A stretch of DNA of 64,000 bases from assembly GCF_029626105.1 (NCBI RefSeq), contig NZ_JARUBH010000009.1:806001-870000 (forward strand), in the 5' to 3' direction. Positions within the stretch are counted from its first letter, which is position 1; the number at the start of each line of letters is the position of its first letter. Source of the stretch: Solwaraspora sp. WMMD792 (GTDB lineage Bacteria; Actinomycetota; Actinomycetes; Mycobacteriales; Micromonosporaceae). The position numbers and the translations under genes are program-made. Of the stretch, positions 50,625 through 60,224 are shown piece by piece. The notes under the pieces were generated by a model. It had not been told where the DNA came from. It worked only from the letters and a program-made list of their open reading frames with translations, and did not search any database.

Positions 50625-51884
50625 TCAGACCACCCGAACCTCGAACGTGTCCATGTCCAGCACGCGGAACTTGTAGTAGAAGTCGCCGAGGTCGCTGCCG
50701 CCAAGAGTGTTCTGGGCGGACGGGATCATGCAGGCACTGAACCCACCGGAATCGCCCTGTGCCCGGGTCGGCAACCAGTGTGCCTGGCAGCTGAAGCCCT
50801 GACCGGTGTTCCAGTTGATGAAGAAGAACTGCCGGCCGTACGGCTGCATCGACGCGCCCTGGTAGGTGGACGCGAACGGGTACTCGTCGCACTGCATGCC
50901 GGCCGGCCGGGGATAGTTGGCCCCGGTCGGACAGGCCGCCGCCCGGTTCGCCTCCCGCAACGCGTCGCTCTGGGTCCTGGTCAGGACCCGCGGCAGGCCG
51001 TAGTTCAGGGACAGCCGGATGTGGTAGGCGTAGTCCGGGTAGCGCGAGGACGGGATGTCCAGCACCGGGCGCACCGTGTCGTAGACGCAACCCGACGGGT
51101 AGCCGCCGAGCGCGATGTCGCAGCGGTGCGCTCCCGGCGTGGTGATCAGGGAATTGCTCGTCCCGTTGACCCACAACGAGTTGGCGAACCAGAACTTGAT
51201 CCCGCCCTGTGCGGCCCACCGGACACCACTCATCGGGCTGGAGAAGTAGCCGGCGGCCGAGTGGGTGACACCCGGCATCGCCGTCCCACCGATCGGGGTG
51301 CTGCCGGTCACCGTACAACTGGCCAGACACTGCGGTTCGGCGTACATGTAGGTGCCGGTCACGGCCGCGCCGGCGTTCTGCCCGGTGACGTAGTCGGCCC
51401 GGTAGTGGAACGACTGCGACCAGCGAAGCGACGAGTAGTCGAGCGTCGTCAGGCTCGACACGGTGTAGCCGATCGTGCCGATGATCTGGCCACTGGGCAC
51501 CAGGAAGATCAGCAGTACGCCGTCCTCGACGACGCACGAGGCGACCCGGGTCTTCGTGGTGCTCCCGCCACAGATGTCGACGGCGAGCGACCGGCCGCTT
51601 CCGTCCGTACGGTCGGCGGAGGCGTCCTTGCGTACGGTCGTCCTGCGCAGGCAGGTCGCTGGCCCGGACGCGCCGGCGGCCGCCAGCCGCGTCGCGGTGC
51701 GCACGATGTCGTCGCCGCACTCCGACGTGCCCGCGTCGACCGTCCCGGCCGCCGCGACGGTCGACGCCGACGGCACGGCCCCGCCCGTCTCCGACACCGG
51801 TACCGCCGACGCCGATGTCACCGGCAGGACCGCCGCCACCAGCCCCAGTACCACCCCGGCGATCCCGATCCTTCTTTTGTCCAC
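50625..51884 (-). CDS. Secreted NucA/NucB-type deoxyribonuclease domain protein
   Basis: 419 residues. Signal peptide (RIGIAGVVLGLVAAVLPVTSASA). A long N-terminal beta-rich region (residues 50-290) precedes a C-terminal NucA/NucB domain, recognised by the active-site motif CDEYPFAST (residues about 330-340) with surrounding cysteines. Likely degrades extracellular DNA or acts in competition; the large N-terminal part is unassigned. GTG 51884 has GAGGGAG 8 nt upstream. Divergent from the SARP regulator with a 97-bp gap. Confidence 0.82.
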   Translation of the reverse strand: MDKRRIGIAGVVLGLVAAVLPVTSASAVPVSETGGAVPSASTVAAAGTVDAGTSECGDDIVRTATRLAAAGASGPATCLRRTTVRKDASADRTDGSGRSLAVDICGGSTTKTRVASCVVEDGVLLIFLVPSGQIIGTIGYTVSSLTTLDYSSLRWSQSFHYRADYVTGQNAGAAVTGTYMYAEPQCLASCTVTGSTPIGGTAMPGVTHSAAGYFSSPMSGVRWAAQGGIKFWFANSLWVNGTSNSLITTPGAHRCDIALGGYPSGCVYDTVRPVLDIPSSRYPDYAYHIRLSLNYGLPRVLTRTQSDALREANRAAACPTGANYPRPAGMQCDEYPFASTYQGASMQPYGRQFFFINWNTGQGFSCQAHWLPTRAQGDSGGFSACMIPSAQNTLGGSDLGDFYYKFRVLDMDTFEVRVV

Positions 51885-51969
51885 CTTAGATTCTCCCTCC
51901 ACCACGGCGTTGGGTGAGGATAGGCGCACATCTCTGGACATTCTCTGGTCAATCGATGGCCGGCATCCC

Positions 51970-51975
51970 TACACT
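51970..51975 (+). promoter_or_regulatory. Likely -10 of the SARP gene (leaderless)
   Basis: TACACT, 6 nt, then the GTG at 51982. No ribosome-binding site is present, and the same -10/start spacing recurs elsewhere in the window. Confidence 0.4.
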
Positions 51976-51981
51976 TCCGGC

Positions 51982-54873
51982 GTGCTGGTGGTCCGGGTGC
52001 TCGGCCGACTACGCGTGTGGCACGGCGCAAGCGAGCTGGACATCGGCCCACCGGCCCGCCGCCACATGCTCGGCCTGCTGGCGCTCAACGCCGGCCGGCT
52101 GACCACCCGGCGTGAACTGGTCGAGTCGATGTGGGGCGAGCGGCCACCGTCCAGTGCGATCAACGTGCTGCACACCCAGGCCAAGCACCTGCGGCGGCTG
52201 CTCGACCCGCAGCGCGTCCCGCGTGACCAGGACGGCGTGCTGTCGACCGTCGGCGACGGATATCTGCTGCGTCTGCCGGAGGACGCCCTGGACCTGCACC
52301 GATTCCGACGCGCGGTGCGGGCCGCGCAGGCGGCGGCCGACCAGGGTGATCCGGGGCGCGCGGTGACGCTGCTGCGCGACGCGCTGCGGCTGTGGGAGGA
52401 CGATCCGCTCTGCGACGTGCCGGCGCTCGACGACCATCCGACCGTCTGGGGAATCAAATCGGAACGCCGCCAGGCCCAACTGTCCTACTGGGAGCTGTCG
52501 CTCCGGTCGGGCGGCGCGGCAGAGGTGGTCGCCGCACTGACCGCCGAGGCCGCCGCACATCCACTCGACGAGGCGGTGCAGGCGATGCTGATCCGGGCGT
52601 ACCAGGCCACCGGTCAGCGGACACTCGCGTTCGAACGCTACGCGGCGACCCGGCACGCGCTCGCCGAGGAACTGGGCGTCGAACCCGGGGCGGAGCTGAC
52701 GCAGGCACACCGGCACCTGCTCGACGGGTCCGGCGACAGTCCGACGCTGACCGTTCCGCGCCAGCTGCCGGCGCCGGTGCCGGACTTCGTCGGCAGGACC
52801 GGCGAGCTCGGCCAGCTCGACGCCGTGCACGCCGCCGGCACCTGCGGTGTCGTGGTGATCTGCGGTACGGCGGGGGTGGGCAAGACCGCGTTCGCCGTGC
52901 ACTGGGGCCACCGGCGCCGGGCCCGGTTTCCCGACGGCTGGATCCACCTCGACCTGCGGGGCGACGAGGCGGAACACGCGGTGACTGCACACGAGGCGCT
53001 GGGGCGGCTGCTCGCCGCGCTCGCGGTGCCCGACGCCGAGATCCCGTCCGACACCGGCGCGCGGGCCGCCCGCTGGCGGACCGCGACCGACGGCCGCCGC
53101 CTGTTCGTGCTGCTGGACAACGTCGCCTCGGCCGACCAGGTCCGACCGTTGCTGCCCGGTAGCCGCGCCGCCCTGGTGGTGGTCACCAGCCGGGACCGGC
53201 AGGCCGCACTGGTCGCCCTGCACGGGGCGTACCGGATCGAGCTCGACCTGCTGCCGCCGTCGGACGCCGCCGGGCTGCTCACCAGGCTGCTGGACGACCG
53301 TGCCGGCACCGATCCGGCCAGCGTCGACTCGCTCGCCGCGATCTGCGCCCGACTGCCGCTCGCGTTGCGGCTGGCCGCCGAGTACGCCGCGGCGCAGGCG
53401 CACCTGCCGCTGGCCGGGATCGTGTCGCAGCTGCGTCAGGCCAGCCCGCTGGACCTGCTGGACGCGGGCGGTAGCGCGGCGATCCGGCACGTCTTCGGCT
53501 GGTCGTACCAGCGGCTGGACGCTGCGACACAGCGCCTGTTCCGGCTGCTGAGCCTGCACCCCGCACCGTACTGCACGCTCGCCTGCGCGGCTGCCCTGTC
53601 CGGTGCCGACGAGGTCGCCACCGGACAGCTGATGCGCCGACTGACCAGCGCCCACCTGATGCGGTGCGATCCGCTGGGCCGCTACGCCTTCCACGACCTG
53701 CTTCGGGCGTACGCCGCCGAACTGAGCCTCACCGCCGATGAGCCGGCGGACCGCGACGCGGCGGTCGACCGGCTGCTGACCCGCTACGTCGACACCGCCG
53801 TGGCCGCGAGCGACGCACTGCACCCGGAGTGGAGCGCGAACTGGCAGCGCGCCGGGCTCGCGCTCAAGCCCGGTGGCGAGCGGCTCTCCCCGGACGCCGC
53901 GTTGGCCTGGTTGGACGGCGAACTGCTGTCGTTCGCCGCGATCTGCCGGTTCGCCCGCCGGCACGGGCGGCCGGAGTACGCGGTGAAGCTGGCCGCCGCC
54001 GTGTACCGCTACCTGGAGGCGGGGTACGGCGTCGAGGCGACGGCGATCCACGAGCAGGCCATCGACGCCGCCCGCGAGCTCGGCGACCTGGCAGCGGAGG
54101 CGCATCTGCGGACCAACGCGGCCGTCGTCGAACGGCTGCTCAGCCGCTATGCATCGGCGGCCGCTGAGCTCGGTCGGGCGTTGGAGCTGTGTCGCCGGAC
54201 CGGCAACCGGCACAGCGAGGCACGGATCCTGTCCAACCTGGGCATCGTCGAGGAGCGGTTGGGTGAGCTGGCCTCGTCGGCTGCCCGGCACCACGAGGCG
54301 GTCGCGATCTACCAGGAGATCAACGACGCGCACGGCCAGGCCTCGGCGCTGACGAACCTCGGCAACCTCGAGTCCGCCGCTGGCGATCATGCCTCGGCAG
54401 CGGAGCGGTTCCTGGCCGCGCACGACATCTTCGCCGCCCTCGGCGCGCGGACCGGTCAGGCCATCGCGTTGACCAACCTCGGTGACGTCCACATCGCGCT
54501 CGGCGAGGACGTCCACGCCGCCGGCCGGCTATGGGAAGCACTCGTCCTGTTCCGGGAGATCGGGCACCGTGACGGCGAGGCGACCGCCCTGAGCAACCTC
54601 GGGACCGCGCTCAGCCGGCAAGGGCTGCACCAGGAGTCGATCGGATCCCTTCAGGAAGCGCTGGGGATCTTCCGTGACACCGGGAACCGGTACGGCGAGG
54701 CGAGCGTGCTGAACGCGATGGGCGACGCCCTGTCCGCCCTGGGGCGCGACGACGACGCGGTCGAGCGGTACCGGTCGGCGTTGGCGATCGCCGGCGAGAC
54801 CGGCGACTCCGACGAGCGGAACCGGGCGGTCGCCGCGCTCGACAGGATCGGCACGGACCGACCGACGGCCTAG
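51982..54873 (+). CDS. AfsR/SARP-family regulator: winged helix-BTAD-NB-ARC-TPR
   Basis: 963 residues. OmpR-like DNA-binding domain 1-90 (VVRVLGRLRVWHGASELDIGPPARRHMLGLLALNAGRLTTRRELVESMWG), BTAD 95-240 (LDLHRFRRAVRAAQAA; EELGVEPGAELTQAH), NB-ARC ATPase from about 265 with P-loop CGTAGVGKTAFAVHW and LFVLLDNVASADQV, and TPR repeats from about 690 to the end (repeated alternation such as ALTNLGNLESAAGDHASAAERFLAA). Large SARPs activate secondary metabolism or secreted functions. The divergent nuclease gene is an obvious candidate target. Start chosen at GTG 51982 by the leaderless -10. Confidence 0.9.
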   Translation: MLVVRVLGRLRVWHGASELDIGPPARRHMLGLLALNAGRLTTRRELVESMWGERPPSSAINVLHTQAKHLRRLLDPQRVPRDQDGVLSTVGDGYLLRLPEDALDLHRFRRAVRAAQAAADQGDPGRAVTLLRDALRLWEDDPLCDVPALDDHPTVWGIKSERRQAQLSYWELSLRSGGAAEVVAALTAEAAAHPLDEAVQAMLIRAYQATGQRTLAFERYAATRHALAEELGVEPGAELTQAHRHLLDGSGDSPTLTVPRQLPAPVPDFVGRTGELGQLDAVHAAGTCGVVVICGTAGVGKTAFAVHWGHRRRARFPDGWIHLDLRGDEAEHAVTAHEALGRLLAALAVPDAEIPSDTGARAARWRTATDGRRLFVLLDNVASADQVRPLLPGSRAALVVVTSRDRQAALVALHGAYRIELDLLPPSDAAGLLTRLLDDRAGTDPASVDSLAAICARLPLALRLAAEYAAAQAHLPLAGIVSQLRQASPLDLLDAGGSAAIRHVFGWSYQRLDAATQRLFRLLSLHPAPYCTLACAAALSGADEVATGQLMRRLTSAHLMRCDPLGRYAFHDLLRAYAAELSLTADEPADRDAAVDRLLTRYVDTAVAASDALHPEWSANWQRAGLALKPGGERLSPDAALAWLDGELLSFAAICRFARRHGRPEYAVKLAAAVYRYLEAGYGVEATAIHEQAIDAARELGDLAAEAHLRTNAAVVERLLSRYASAAAELGRALELCRRTGNRHSEARILSNLGIVEERLGELASSAARHHEAVAIYQEINDAHGQASALTNLGNLESAAGDHASAAERFLAAHDIFAALGARTGQAIALTNLGDVHIALGEDVHAAGRLWEALVLFREIGHRDGEATALSNLGTALSRQGLHQESIGSLQEALGIFRDTGNRYGEASVLNAMGDALSALGRDDDAVERYRSALAIAGETGDSDERNRAVAALDRIGTDRPTA

Positions 54874-54913
54874 TCGGGCCCGGCGAACGTCGCGCCTGTT
54901 CAATCCGGCCCGG

Positions 54914-55978
54914 TCAAGGAGCGGACTGGAACGCCCGTCCGATCGCGGTCGGCTGGCTGCCGCTGCTGAACAGTCCCGTGCGGTCCCGGTCGGTGGCGGG
55001 CAGCCCGAACCACGCGTACCGCTGCAGGTAGGGCAGGCCGGCGAGCATCTCGGTCGCTGCGCTCAGGAACGCGGCCTGCTGCTGCTCGCTCGGAAACTGC
55101 GCACCGCCAGCGGCGAACCGGATCAACGCGAACTCGGTCAGCCAGATCGGCTTGCCGTACCGCCGGTGCACCGCCTCGATGTACTGCCGCAGCTGGTTCA
55201 CCGCGTTGGCGGTGGTGAAGTCGCCGCCGTACCAGTGCAGGGCGATGAAGTCGACCCGCAGCCCGCGCTGGCGCGCGCCGGACATGAACCGGTCCAGCCA
55301 TCCGCCAGCGTCGGCACCGCCCCACGCCACCGCCGGGCTGCCCAGAACGGCGCCGGTGGCCTCCAACTGCGGCCACAGGTCGAGCGCCTGCTCGACGTCC
55401 ATGTTCGACTGCTCGGCCAGGTCCGGCTCGTTGAAGCCGAGCAGGTAAGGCCCAGCCGCCTTGGCCCGGGCCAGCTCGGTCGGGGTGACGCTGCCAGGAC
55501 CCCAGATCATCGGTACGAAGGTGACGCCGGGTGAGGTCTTGATTCCGGGGTGCTGCGTACTCCAGGTGTAGTACCAGCCGGCGTTCGAGCTGGCCAGCGC
55601 CTTGCTGACCCCGGCGAAGTTCCACACCCCGACGCCCTTGCGCGCCGACGACACCGCGGTCGCCGGCCCGGCCGATGCCTGCCGGCCCGGGTCGCGGGTG
55701 CTTCCAACTGGCGCCGCCGGGTCCGGTGCGCCCGGCTGCGCCGAACCGTCCTGGCCCGTTGGCGAGCCGGAGGCAGACGGTGCAGCCGGGGCCGGCCCGA
55801 GCTGACCGGCACCGTCCGGTGTGACCACGTCGTCCGAGGATTCGCTGGTCGGCCCCGGCGCGCCAGCTGCCGGATCCTGCCCGGCGGGCTGGCCGGCGCA
55901 GCCGCCGAGCAGCAGCGCGCCGGACAGCAGGAGCGCGATGACCGACCGGAAATCCGTACGGCTGGCGGACAGTGCCAT
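54914..55978 (-). CDS. Lipoprotein glycoside hydrolase, GH128-like
   Basis: 354 residues. Signal peptide with lipobox LLGGC; Pro/Ala/Ser-rich linker to about residue 105; catalytic barrel then follows: GVGVWNFAG, WYYTWSTQ, FVPMIWG, the acid/base Glu in LLGFNEPDLAEQSNM, IALHWYGGDF, and the nucleophile Glu in IWLTEFALI. This is the Glyco_hydro_cc/GH128 pattern of beta-1,3-glucanases. Anchored to the membrane, likely acting on fungal or cereal beta-glucan. ATG 55978 with GAGGAGG 6 nt upstream. Confidence 0.87.
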   Translation of the reverse strand: MALSASRTDFRSVIALLLSGALLLGGCAGQPAGQDPAAGAPGPTSESSDDVVTPDGAGQLGPAPAAPSASGSPTGQDGSAQPGAPDPAAPVGSTRDPGRQASAGPATAVSSARKGVGVWNFAGVSKALASSNAGWYYTWSTQHPGIKTSPGVTFVPMIWGPGSVTPTELARAKAAGPYLLGFNEPDLAEQSNMDVEQALDLWPQLEATGAVLGSPAVAWGGADAGGWLDRFMSGARQRGLRVDFIALHWYGGDFTTANAVNQLRQYIEAVHRRYGKPIWLTEFALIRFAAGGAQFPSEQQQAAFLSAATEMLAGLPYLQRYAWFGLPATDRDRTGLFSSGSQPTAIGRAFQSAP

Positions 55979-56043
55979 TGGCGACCTCCTCGTACCGCGA
56001 CGCACCTTACGCGAGGTCGTGCCCGAACGGCACCCGTGATGCG

Positions 56044-57165
56044 TCAGTCGGTGACCGGCGGGGCGGTCCGGGCCGCCTCGGCCAAGGCGGCCGCCGCGCT
56101 GGCGTACGGGTTGTGGGTGTACGCGCGGGCCAGCCCACCGGGGACGGTGAAGTACTCGGCCGACAGCTTCGCCGGATCGGTGGCGATCTCGCCGCGGCCC
56201 GGCAGGTCGTCGCTGTCGTCCCAGCCCCACGGGGCGTTCGCCGAGTTCGTCGAGCAGGCCCAAGTGCCCCGCCCGCAGTCGCCGGACGCGTCTCCGGCGA
56301 AGGTGCCCAGCTGGGCGAAGAGCTGTGGGTTGTCACGTTGGGCCCACAGGCCACCCGGCTCGAACAGGTCGATCAGCCGGTAGCGTACATCCCGGTCGTT
56401 CGGGTGCTCCGGGGTCTCGGCCACTGTGGTCGACGGGTAGTAGGTCACCCCGTCGCCGACGATCCGGTACTGCGGGTGGGCCTTGAACCCGTGGCCCTTC
56501 GCCTCCTGAGCGGTCACCGGTCGCGGCAACGAGTCGTGCGGTGACGGCTGCAACTGCAGCGTCCCGTCGACCGTCTCGCGCCCCGTCGACCAGGTGCTGC
56601 CAGTCGGGACGTACGAGAAGTAGTCGCTGTGCGCGACGGTGACCGCCGCCCGCAGGATCCCGTACGTCGACCCGTCCCGCTCGACGGCGAGCAGCATCCC
56701 TTCGCCGTCGTTCTCGTGCTCGGTCTCGAAGAACGGGTGGTCCGTCCAGTCCCGGGGGTGGAAGAAGAAGTAGGTGATGAACCAGTGACTGGCCGTCTCC
56801 AGCACGCTGTAGTAGGCGTACGCGTCGAACGACACCCCGGCCCGGGCGGCGTTGTCCCAGTTGTTGCGCCCGTCGAGGTCTGCGTCGAAGTCGACCCGGG
56901 TGATGTAGTCGGAGCGTCCGCCGAGGGCGTGGCTGCCGGTGACGTCGACATCCTGGTGGTGGATGGGCGCCCAGCGGAAGGCGAGCTCGGCCCGGCTGGC
57001 CGCAGCCGCAGCCGGCGTGGCGGTCGCCGTTACCGCGAGGCCGGCGGCGGCCGGAATGAGCAGGGCTGCCGCTAGGCGACGGACGGCCCGACGGACGGGC
57101 CGGTGGACGATGCGGTCGACCTGGCTGTCGACGAGGTGACCGTGGCGGGTGTCGAGATCGGACAT
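56044..57165 (-). CDS. Secreted protein of unknown function
   Basis: 373 residues. Long basic N-region then a signal helix (RLAAALLIPAAAGLAVTATATPAAAAA). The mature part has an unusual acidic-aromatic stretch HWFITYFFFHPRDWTDHPFFETEHENDGEGML reminiscent of metal sites in NLP/VPS62-like secreted proteins, and two Cys late in the chain (CGRGTWAC). I cannot assign a family. ATG with GGGAG 6 nt upstream. Confidence 0.65.
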   Translation of the reverse strand: MSDLDTRHGHLVDSQVDRIVHRPVRRAVRRLAAALLIPAAAGLAVTATATPAAAAASRAELAFRWAPIHHQDVDVTGSHALGGRSDYITRVDFDADLDGRNNWDNAARAGVSFDAYAYYSVLETASHWFITYFFFHPRDWTDHPFFETEHENDGEGMLLAVERDGSTYGILRAAVTVAHSDYFSYVPTGSTWSTGRETVDGTLQLQPSPHDSLPRPVTAQEAKGHGFKAHPQYRIVGDGVTYYPSTTVAETPEHPNDRDVRYRLIDLFEPGGLWAQRDNPQLFAQLGTFAGDASGDCGRGTWACSTNSANAPWGWDDSDDLPGRGEIATDPAKLSAEYFTVPGGLARAYTHNPYASAAAALAEAARTAPPVTD

Positions 57166-57449
57166 GTGTGCTCCCGATGCCGAGCGGCAATAGATGTCGG
57201 CAAATGTACGTGATCAACCGGACGTTGTGGGTGTCCAGTGGGCGAAGCGGGGCTTGCCGACAGCTGAAACCGCACCCGCCGCACCGGCAGTTCCCCCGCG
57301 TCAGCCGCCACGATCGCCCGCTGGAGTGCCCGCGCCCACCGGCGCTGCTCGGCAGTGGCAGCATCCGCCGGGCGACGTGCGCCGGCCTGCCGGCAGCGGC
57401 CACCACAACGGCACGTCCAGGCATTGCCCGGGATGCGTACTGTCGCCGC

Positions 57450-58907
57450 GTGGTCAAAGCACAACCACTGCACTGGCTGACGCGGCCGGGCAACGAACGG
57501 TGGCTGCTGCCGGCCACCGCCGCCGCGATCATCGCCGTGGTCATCGTCGCCGTACCGGACCCACCCTGCAGCGAAACGTCGCCGTGCGGCCCGGACGCGC
57601 CCGCGAACCTGCTGCTCGGGATGTTCACTGTGCTGCCGCTGCTGCACCGGATCCAGCCGGGCTTCGCCTCGGCGGTGACGGTCGGTGCCCCGGTGGCGCT
57701 GTTCGCGTACGACCTGTCCCGGCCGGACGGGGACATCGCGCTCTGGGGCTACCTGCTGCTCGTCGCTCTCGTCGCCGGCTACCTGCGGCTCGCCGCTGCC
57801 GCCGCCGGCCACGTACGGCTGCCCGGGAGCGCACGACGGCCCCGGCCGACGGGATGGCGTCGGCCGGCGCCGTCGGCGGTGTTCGTCGTCATCGTGCTGA
57901 TCGGCGCTGCCGTGGCGTGCGTGGCCTTCAGCGTCGAACGTCAGGCACGGGCCGACGCGCAGCAGCGCGCCGCCCAGATCGTGTCGGCGACCGTACGGTC
58001 GCATCTCAGCTCCACCGAGATCGAGCTCGACCTGCCCGGCGACCGGCCGTCGGTCCTGGTCATGGTCTACGACGCCGATGACTTTCCGGTGGGCTCGACC
58101 ACGCGGATCGCGGTCGACGATCGCGGGCTGCGCCAGCTGGTCGCCGAGCCGTACGACGCGAGCCCGTGGTTCGCGTTGGCCTCGATGCTGGCGATCGTCG
58201 GTGTCGGCCTCGGCTGGCGCGCCGTCCGCCCGGCGGAGCCGCCCGTGGGTCGCCACAGCGGTCCCGGGCGTCGGCGAGCCGATCGGGACGACGCCGACCG
58301 GGACGGCATCTGGGCCATCCTGTCGTCGCGGTCGGCCCGACACGCGTGGGGGGATCTGGGCCGCTGGGAGCCGGCCGTCTTCGCGGCGCTCATCGTCGGG
58401 GCGCTGCTCGTCGGGATCAGCCGACGCGAGGCGCTGCTCGTCGGCCTGCTCGACCTCGGCTGCTCCGACACCGGCTGCCGGCCCACGGTCCTGGCGGCGC
58501 TCGGCTGGGCGATCGTCGGAGGGCCGATGCTGGTGATGGTCACCGCCTACCTGCTGGGCGACGTCAGCCGGGTCACCGTCCGGGTGTGCGTCGCCGCGCT
58601 CACTGTCCTCACCGGCGGGCTGACCGTCATGCTCGCCGAGACCGACGGGTCGGCCGACCAGGCCGGCGTCGACGCCATCGGTCCGGGGCTGGAGTTGCTG
58701 CACCCGGGGTTCGGCGCGGCGCTGTTCGCGTTGATCCTCGGCTCGTCGTTGGCACGGTTCGGCACCGACCGGGACGGACGTCTCGCCCGGCTGCTGCGGG
58801 TCGACAGCGGCCGGCTCGGCCAGGCCGGGTTCACCTTCCTGGCCATCGCCGGCTGCCAGGTGGCGGCACTGCTTGTCGCGCTCGGCGGGGTGGCCCTGGC
58901 CGGCTGA
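57450..58907 (+). CDS. Multi-pass membrane protein, function unknown
   Basis: 485 residues with nine or so hydrophobic segments. A soluble extracytoplasmic loop after helix 5 (residues about 170-240) looks like a small sensor-type domain (ERQARADAQQRAAQIVSATVRSHLSSTEIELDLPGDRPSVLVMVYD). No kinase or transporter motif. GTG 57450 is supported by TACTGT (57438-57443) 6 nt upstream; the open frame extends further 5' but that part has no coding character. The 57166-57449 gap shows nothing else. Confidence 0.6.
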   Translation: MVKAQPLHWLTRPGNERWLLPATAAAIIAVVIVAVPDPPCSETSPCGPDAPANLLLGMFTVLPLLHRIQPGFASAVTVGAPVALFAYDLSRPDGDIALWGYLLLVALVAGYLRLAAAAAGHVRLPGSARRPRPTGWRRPAPSAVFVVIVLIGAAVACVAFSVERQARADAQQRAAQIVSATVRSHLSSTEIELDLPGDRPSVLVMVYDADDFPVGSTTRIAVDDRGLRQLVAEPYDASPWFALASMLAIVGVGLGWRAVRPAEPPVGRHSGPGRRRADRDDADRDGIWAILSSRSARHAWGDLGRWEPAVFAALIVGALLVGISRREALLVGLLDLGCSDTGCRPTVLAALGWAIVGGPMLVMVTAYLLGDVSRVTVRVCVAALTVLTGGLTVMLAETDGSADQAGVDAIGPGLELLHPGFGAALFALILGSSLARFGTDRDGRLARLLRVDSGRLGQAGFTFLAIAGCQVAALLVALGGVALAG

Positions 58908-58935
58908 TCCGGATGGTGCTTCTGTTGCTGTGGGC

Positions 58936-58967
58936 TACCGGGGCGGTGCCTCGGCACCGCCCCGGTA
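58936..58967. terminator. Bidirectional terminator
   Basis: Perfect hairpin, 14-bp arms (TACCGGGGCGGTGC and complement), CTCG loop, between the convergent membrane-protein and CBM2-esterase genes. Confidence 0.8.
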
Positions 58968-58997
58968 TGTGTGCCGAGGCACCGCTGTGGCCGCCGA

Positions 58998-60062
58998 CTA
59001 ACCCCAGTACGCCAGTGCCTGCCGGCCGAGGGACTGCTGGCCGGCGGTGTTGGCGTGGCAGCCGTCGGAGACCTCGTTGCTGCGTAGGTGGAAGGTCCCG
59101 ACGTAGTCCACGTTCTGCGACGCGTCGTTGCCGGCCTGCCGGGCCAGGCTGTCGGTCAGCTCCGGGCCGTTGGCGCCGGCCAGGAAACAGGTCTGGCCGG
59201 GGTCGTAGAGCGGCTGCCCGGAGATGTAGATCGTTGCGCCGGGGGCCGCGTGCTGACGGGCGTTGGTGATGAGCTGGCGCACCTCGTTGTAGGTCGCCCC
59301 GGCCTGGGCGAAGATGCAGATCTGCACCCATACGGCGGTCGGCTGGCCGTACTGGGCGGCCTGCCGGTCGAACGCCTGCCACGAGCTGGAGTTGGTGTTG
59401 GTCCAGGACTGCACGACCGCGCCGCCGGTGCCGTATGGGCCCCACATGCGTTGGCCGCCGATCGCGACGTAGCCCTGCGATACGTTCTCCGCCATCGAGC
59501 AGCCGATGAAGCCCATCGAGCGGGCCGCCGGTGGCCCGCCGGTCGGGCTGACGCTGGGGCTGGGCGTCGGGCTGGCGCTCGGGCTCGGGCTGGGTGTCGG
59601 GCTGCCCGTCGGACCGACAGTGGGCGACGGCTGGGTGGTGCCGTTGCAGACGGTGCCGTTGAGCGCGAAGTTCGTAGGTGCCGGGTTGCTGCCGGTCCAC
59701 GAGCCGTTGAAGCCCATGTTCGTGCTTGCGTTGGTGCCGAGGCTGCCGTTCCATGCCGCGTTGCGGGCGGTGACCTGGGATCCGCTCTGCGAAACGGTCG
59801 AGTTCCACGCCTGGGTCACCTGCTGACCCGCGCTGAACGTCCAGGTAAGGGACCAGCTGCTGAGTGGGTCGCCGATGTTGGCGATGTCGATGCTGCCGGT
59901 GAAGCCGCCGGGCCACTGTGAGCTGACGGAGTAGGTGACGCGGCAGCCGGGGGCGGCAGCTGCCGGTGCCGCCACGGCCGCGCTGACGGCGGCGGTGACC
60001 GCTATGGACATGGCGACCGCGACGAACAGGCGGACTCCTGCTCTGTGGGGGTGCGAACGCAC
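58998..60062 (-). CDS. Secreted CBM2-SGNH hydrolase (carbohydrate esterase-like)
   Basis: 354 residues. Signal peptide to about residue 37, CBM2 at 38-140 (GCRVTYSVSSQWPGGFTGSIDIAN ... NFALNGTVCNG), a linker of S-P-T-P repeats, then an SGNH/GDSL-type domain: block I GFIGCSMAENVSQGY with Ser nucleophile and the Asp-x-x-His pair in DGCHANTAG. Probably deacetylates plant polysaccharides such as xylan while bound to cellulose. GTG 60062 with AGGAGG 7 nt upstream; palindrome CATCAATTGATG lies 20 bp upstream. Confidence 0.85.
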   Translation of the reverse strand: MRSHPHRAGVRLFVAVAMSIAVTAAVSAAVAAPAAAAPGCRVTYSVSSQWPGGFTGSIDIANIGDPLSSWSLTWTFSAGQQVTQAWNSTVSQSGSQVTARNAAWNGSLGTNASTNMGFNGSWTGSNPAPTNFALNGTVCNGTTQPSPTVGPTGSPTPSPSPSASPTPSPSVSPTGGPPAARSMGFIGCSMAENVSQGYVAIGGQRMWGPYGTGGAVVQSWTNTNSSSWQAFDRQAAQYGQPTAVWVQICIFAQAGATYNEVRQLITNARQHAAPGATIYISGQPLYDPGQTCFLAGANGPELTDSLARQAGNDASQNVDYVGTFHLRSNEVSDGCHANTAGQQSLGRQALAYWG

Positions 60063-60081
60063 AGCTAGCCTCCTGGGAACT

Positions 60082-60093
60082 CATCAATTGATG
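60082..60093. promoter_or_regulatory. 12-bp palindrome CATCAATTGATG upstream of the CBM2 esterase
   Basis: Perfect AT-rich palindrome 20 bp before the GTG start and its AGGAGG. A possible operator for a carbohydrate-responsive repressor; only one copy seen here. Confidence 0.35.
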
Positions 60094-60212
60094 GATGCCT
60101 GTCGATGTAAGCATGTGACAGATGTGTGCCGTAGGTCAATGGCTTTGTCAAATGACGCCGGGTTGGGCGGGTGCCGGTGCGGCCGCCCAGCCGGCCCCGA
60201 CCGGGCCGGCCA

Positions 60213-60218
60213 TACAAT
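60213..60218 (+). promoter_or_regulatory. -10 TACAAT of the PaaX-like gene and its leader ORF
   Basis: TACAAT, 6 nt, then ATG 60225. Best match to the actinomycete -10 consensus in this part of the window. Confidence 0.5.
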
Positions 60219-60224
60219 CGCCCG

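Noticed and set aside
57168-57449. N-terminal extension of the multi-pass membrane protein
   Set aside because: No coding character and no ribosome site; GTG 57450 has a leaderless -10.
60146-60151. TTGACA (minus strand) as -35 of the CBM2 esterase
   Set aside because: No acceptable -10 at 16-19 nt (CACACA at 17).
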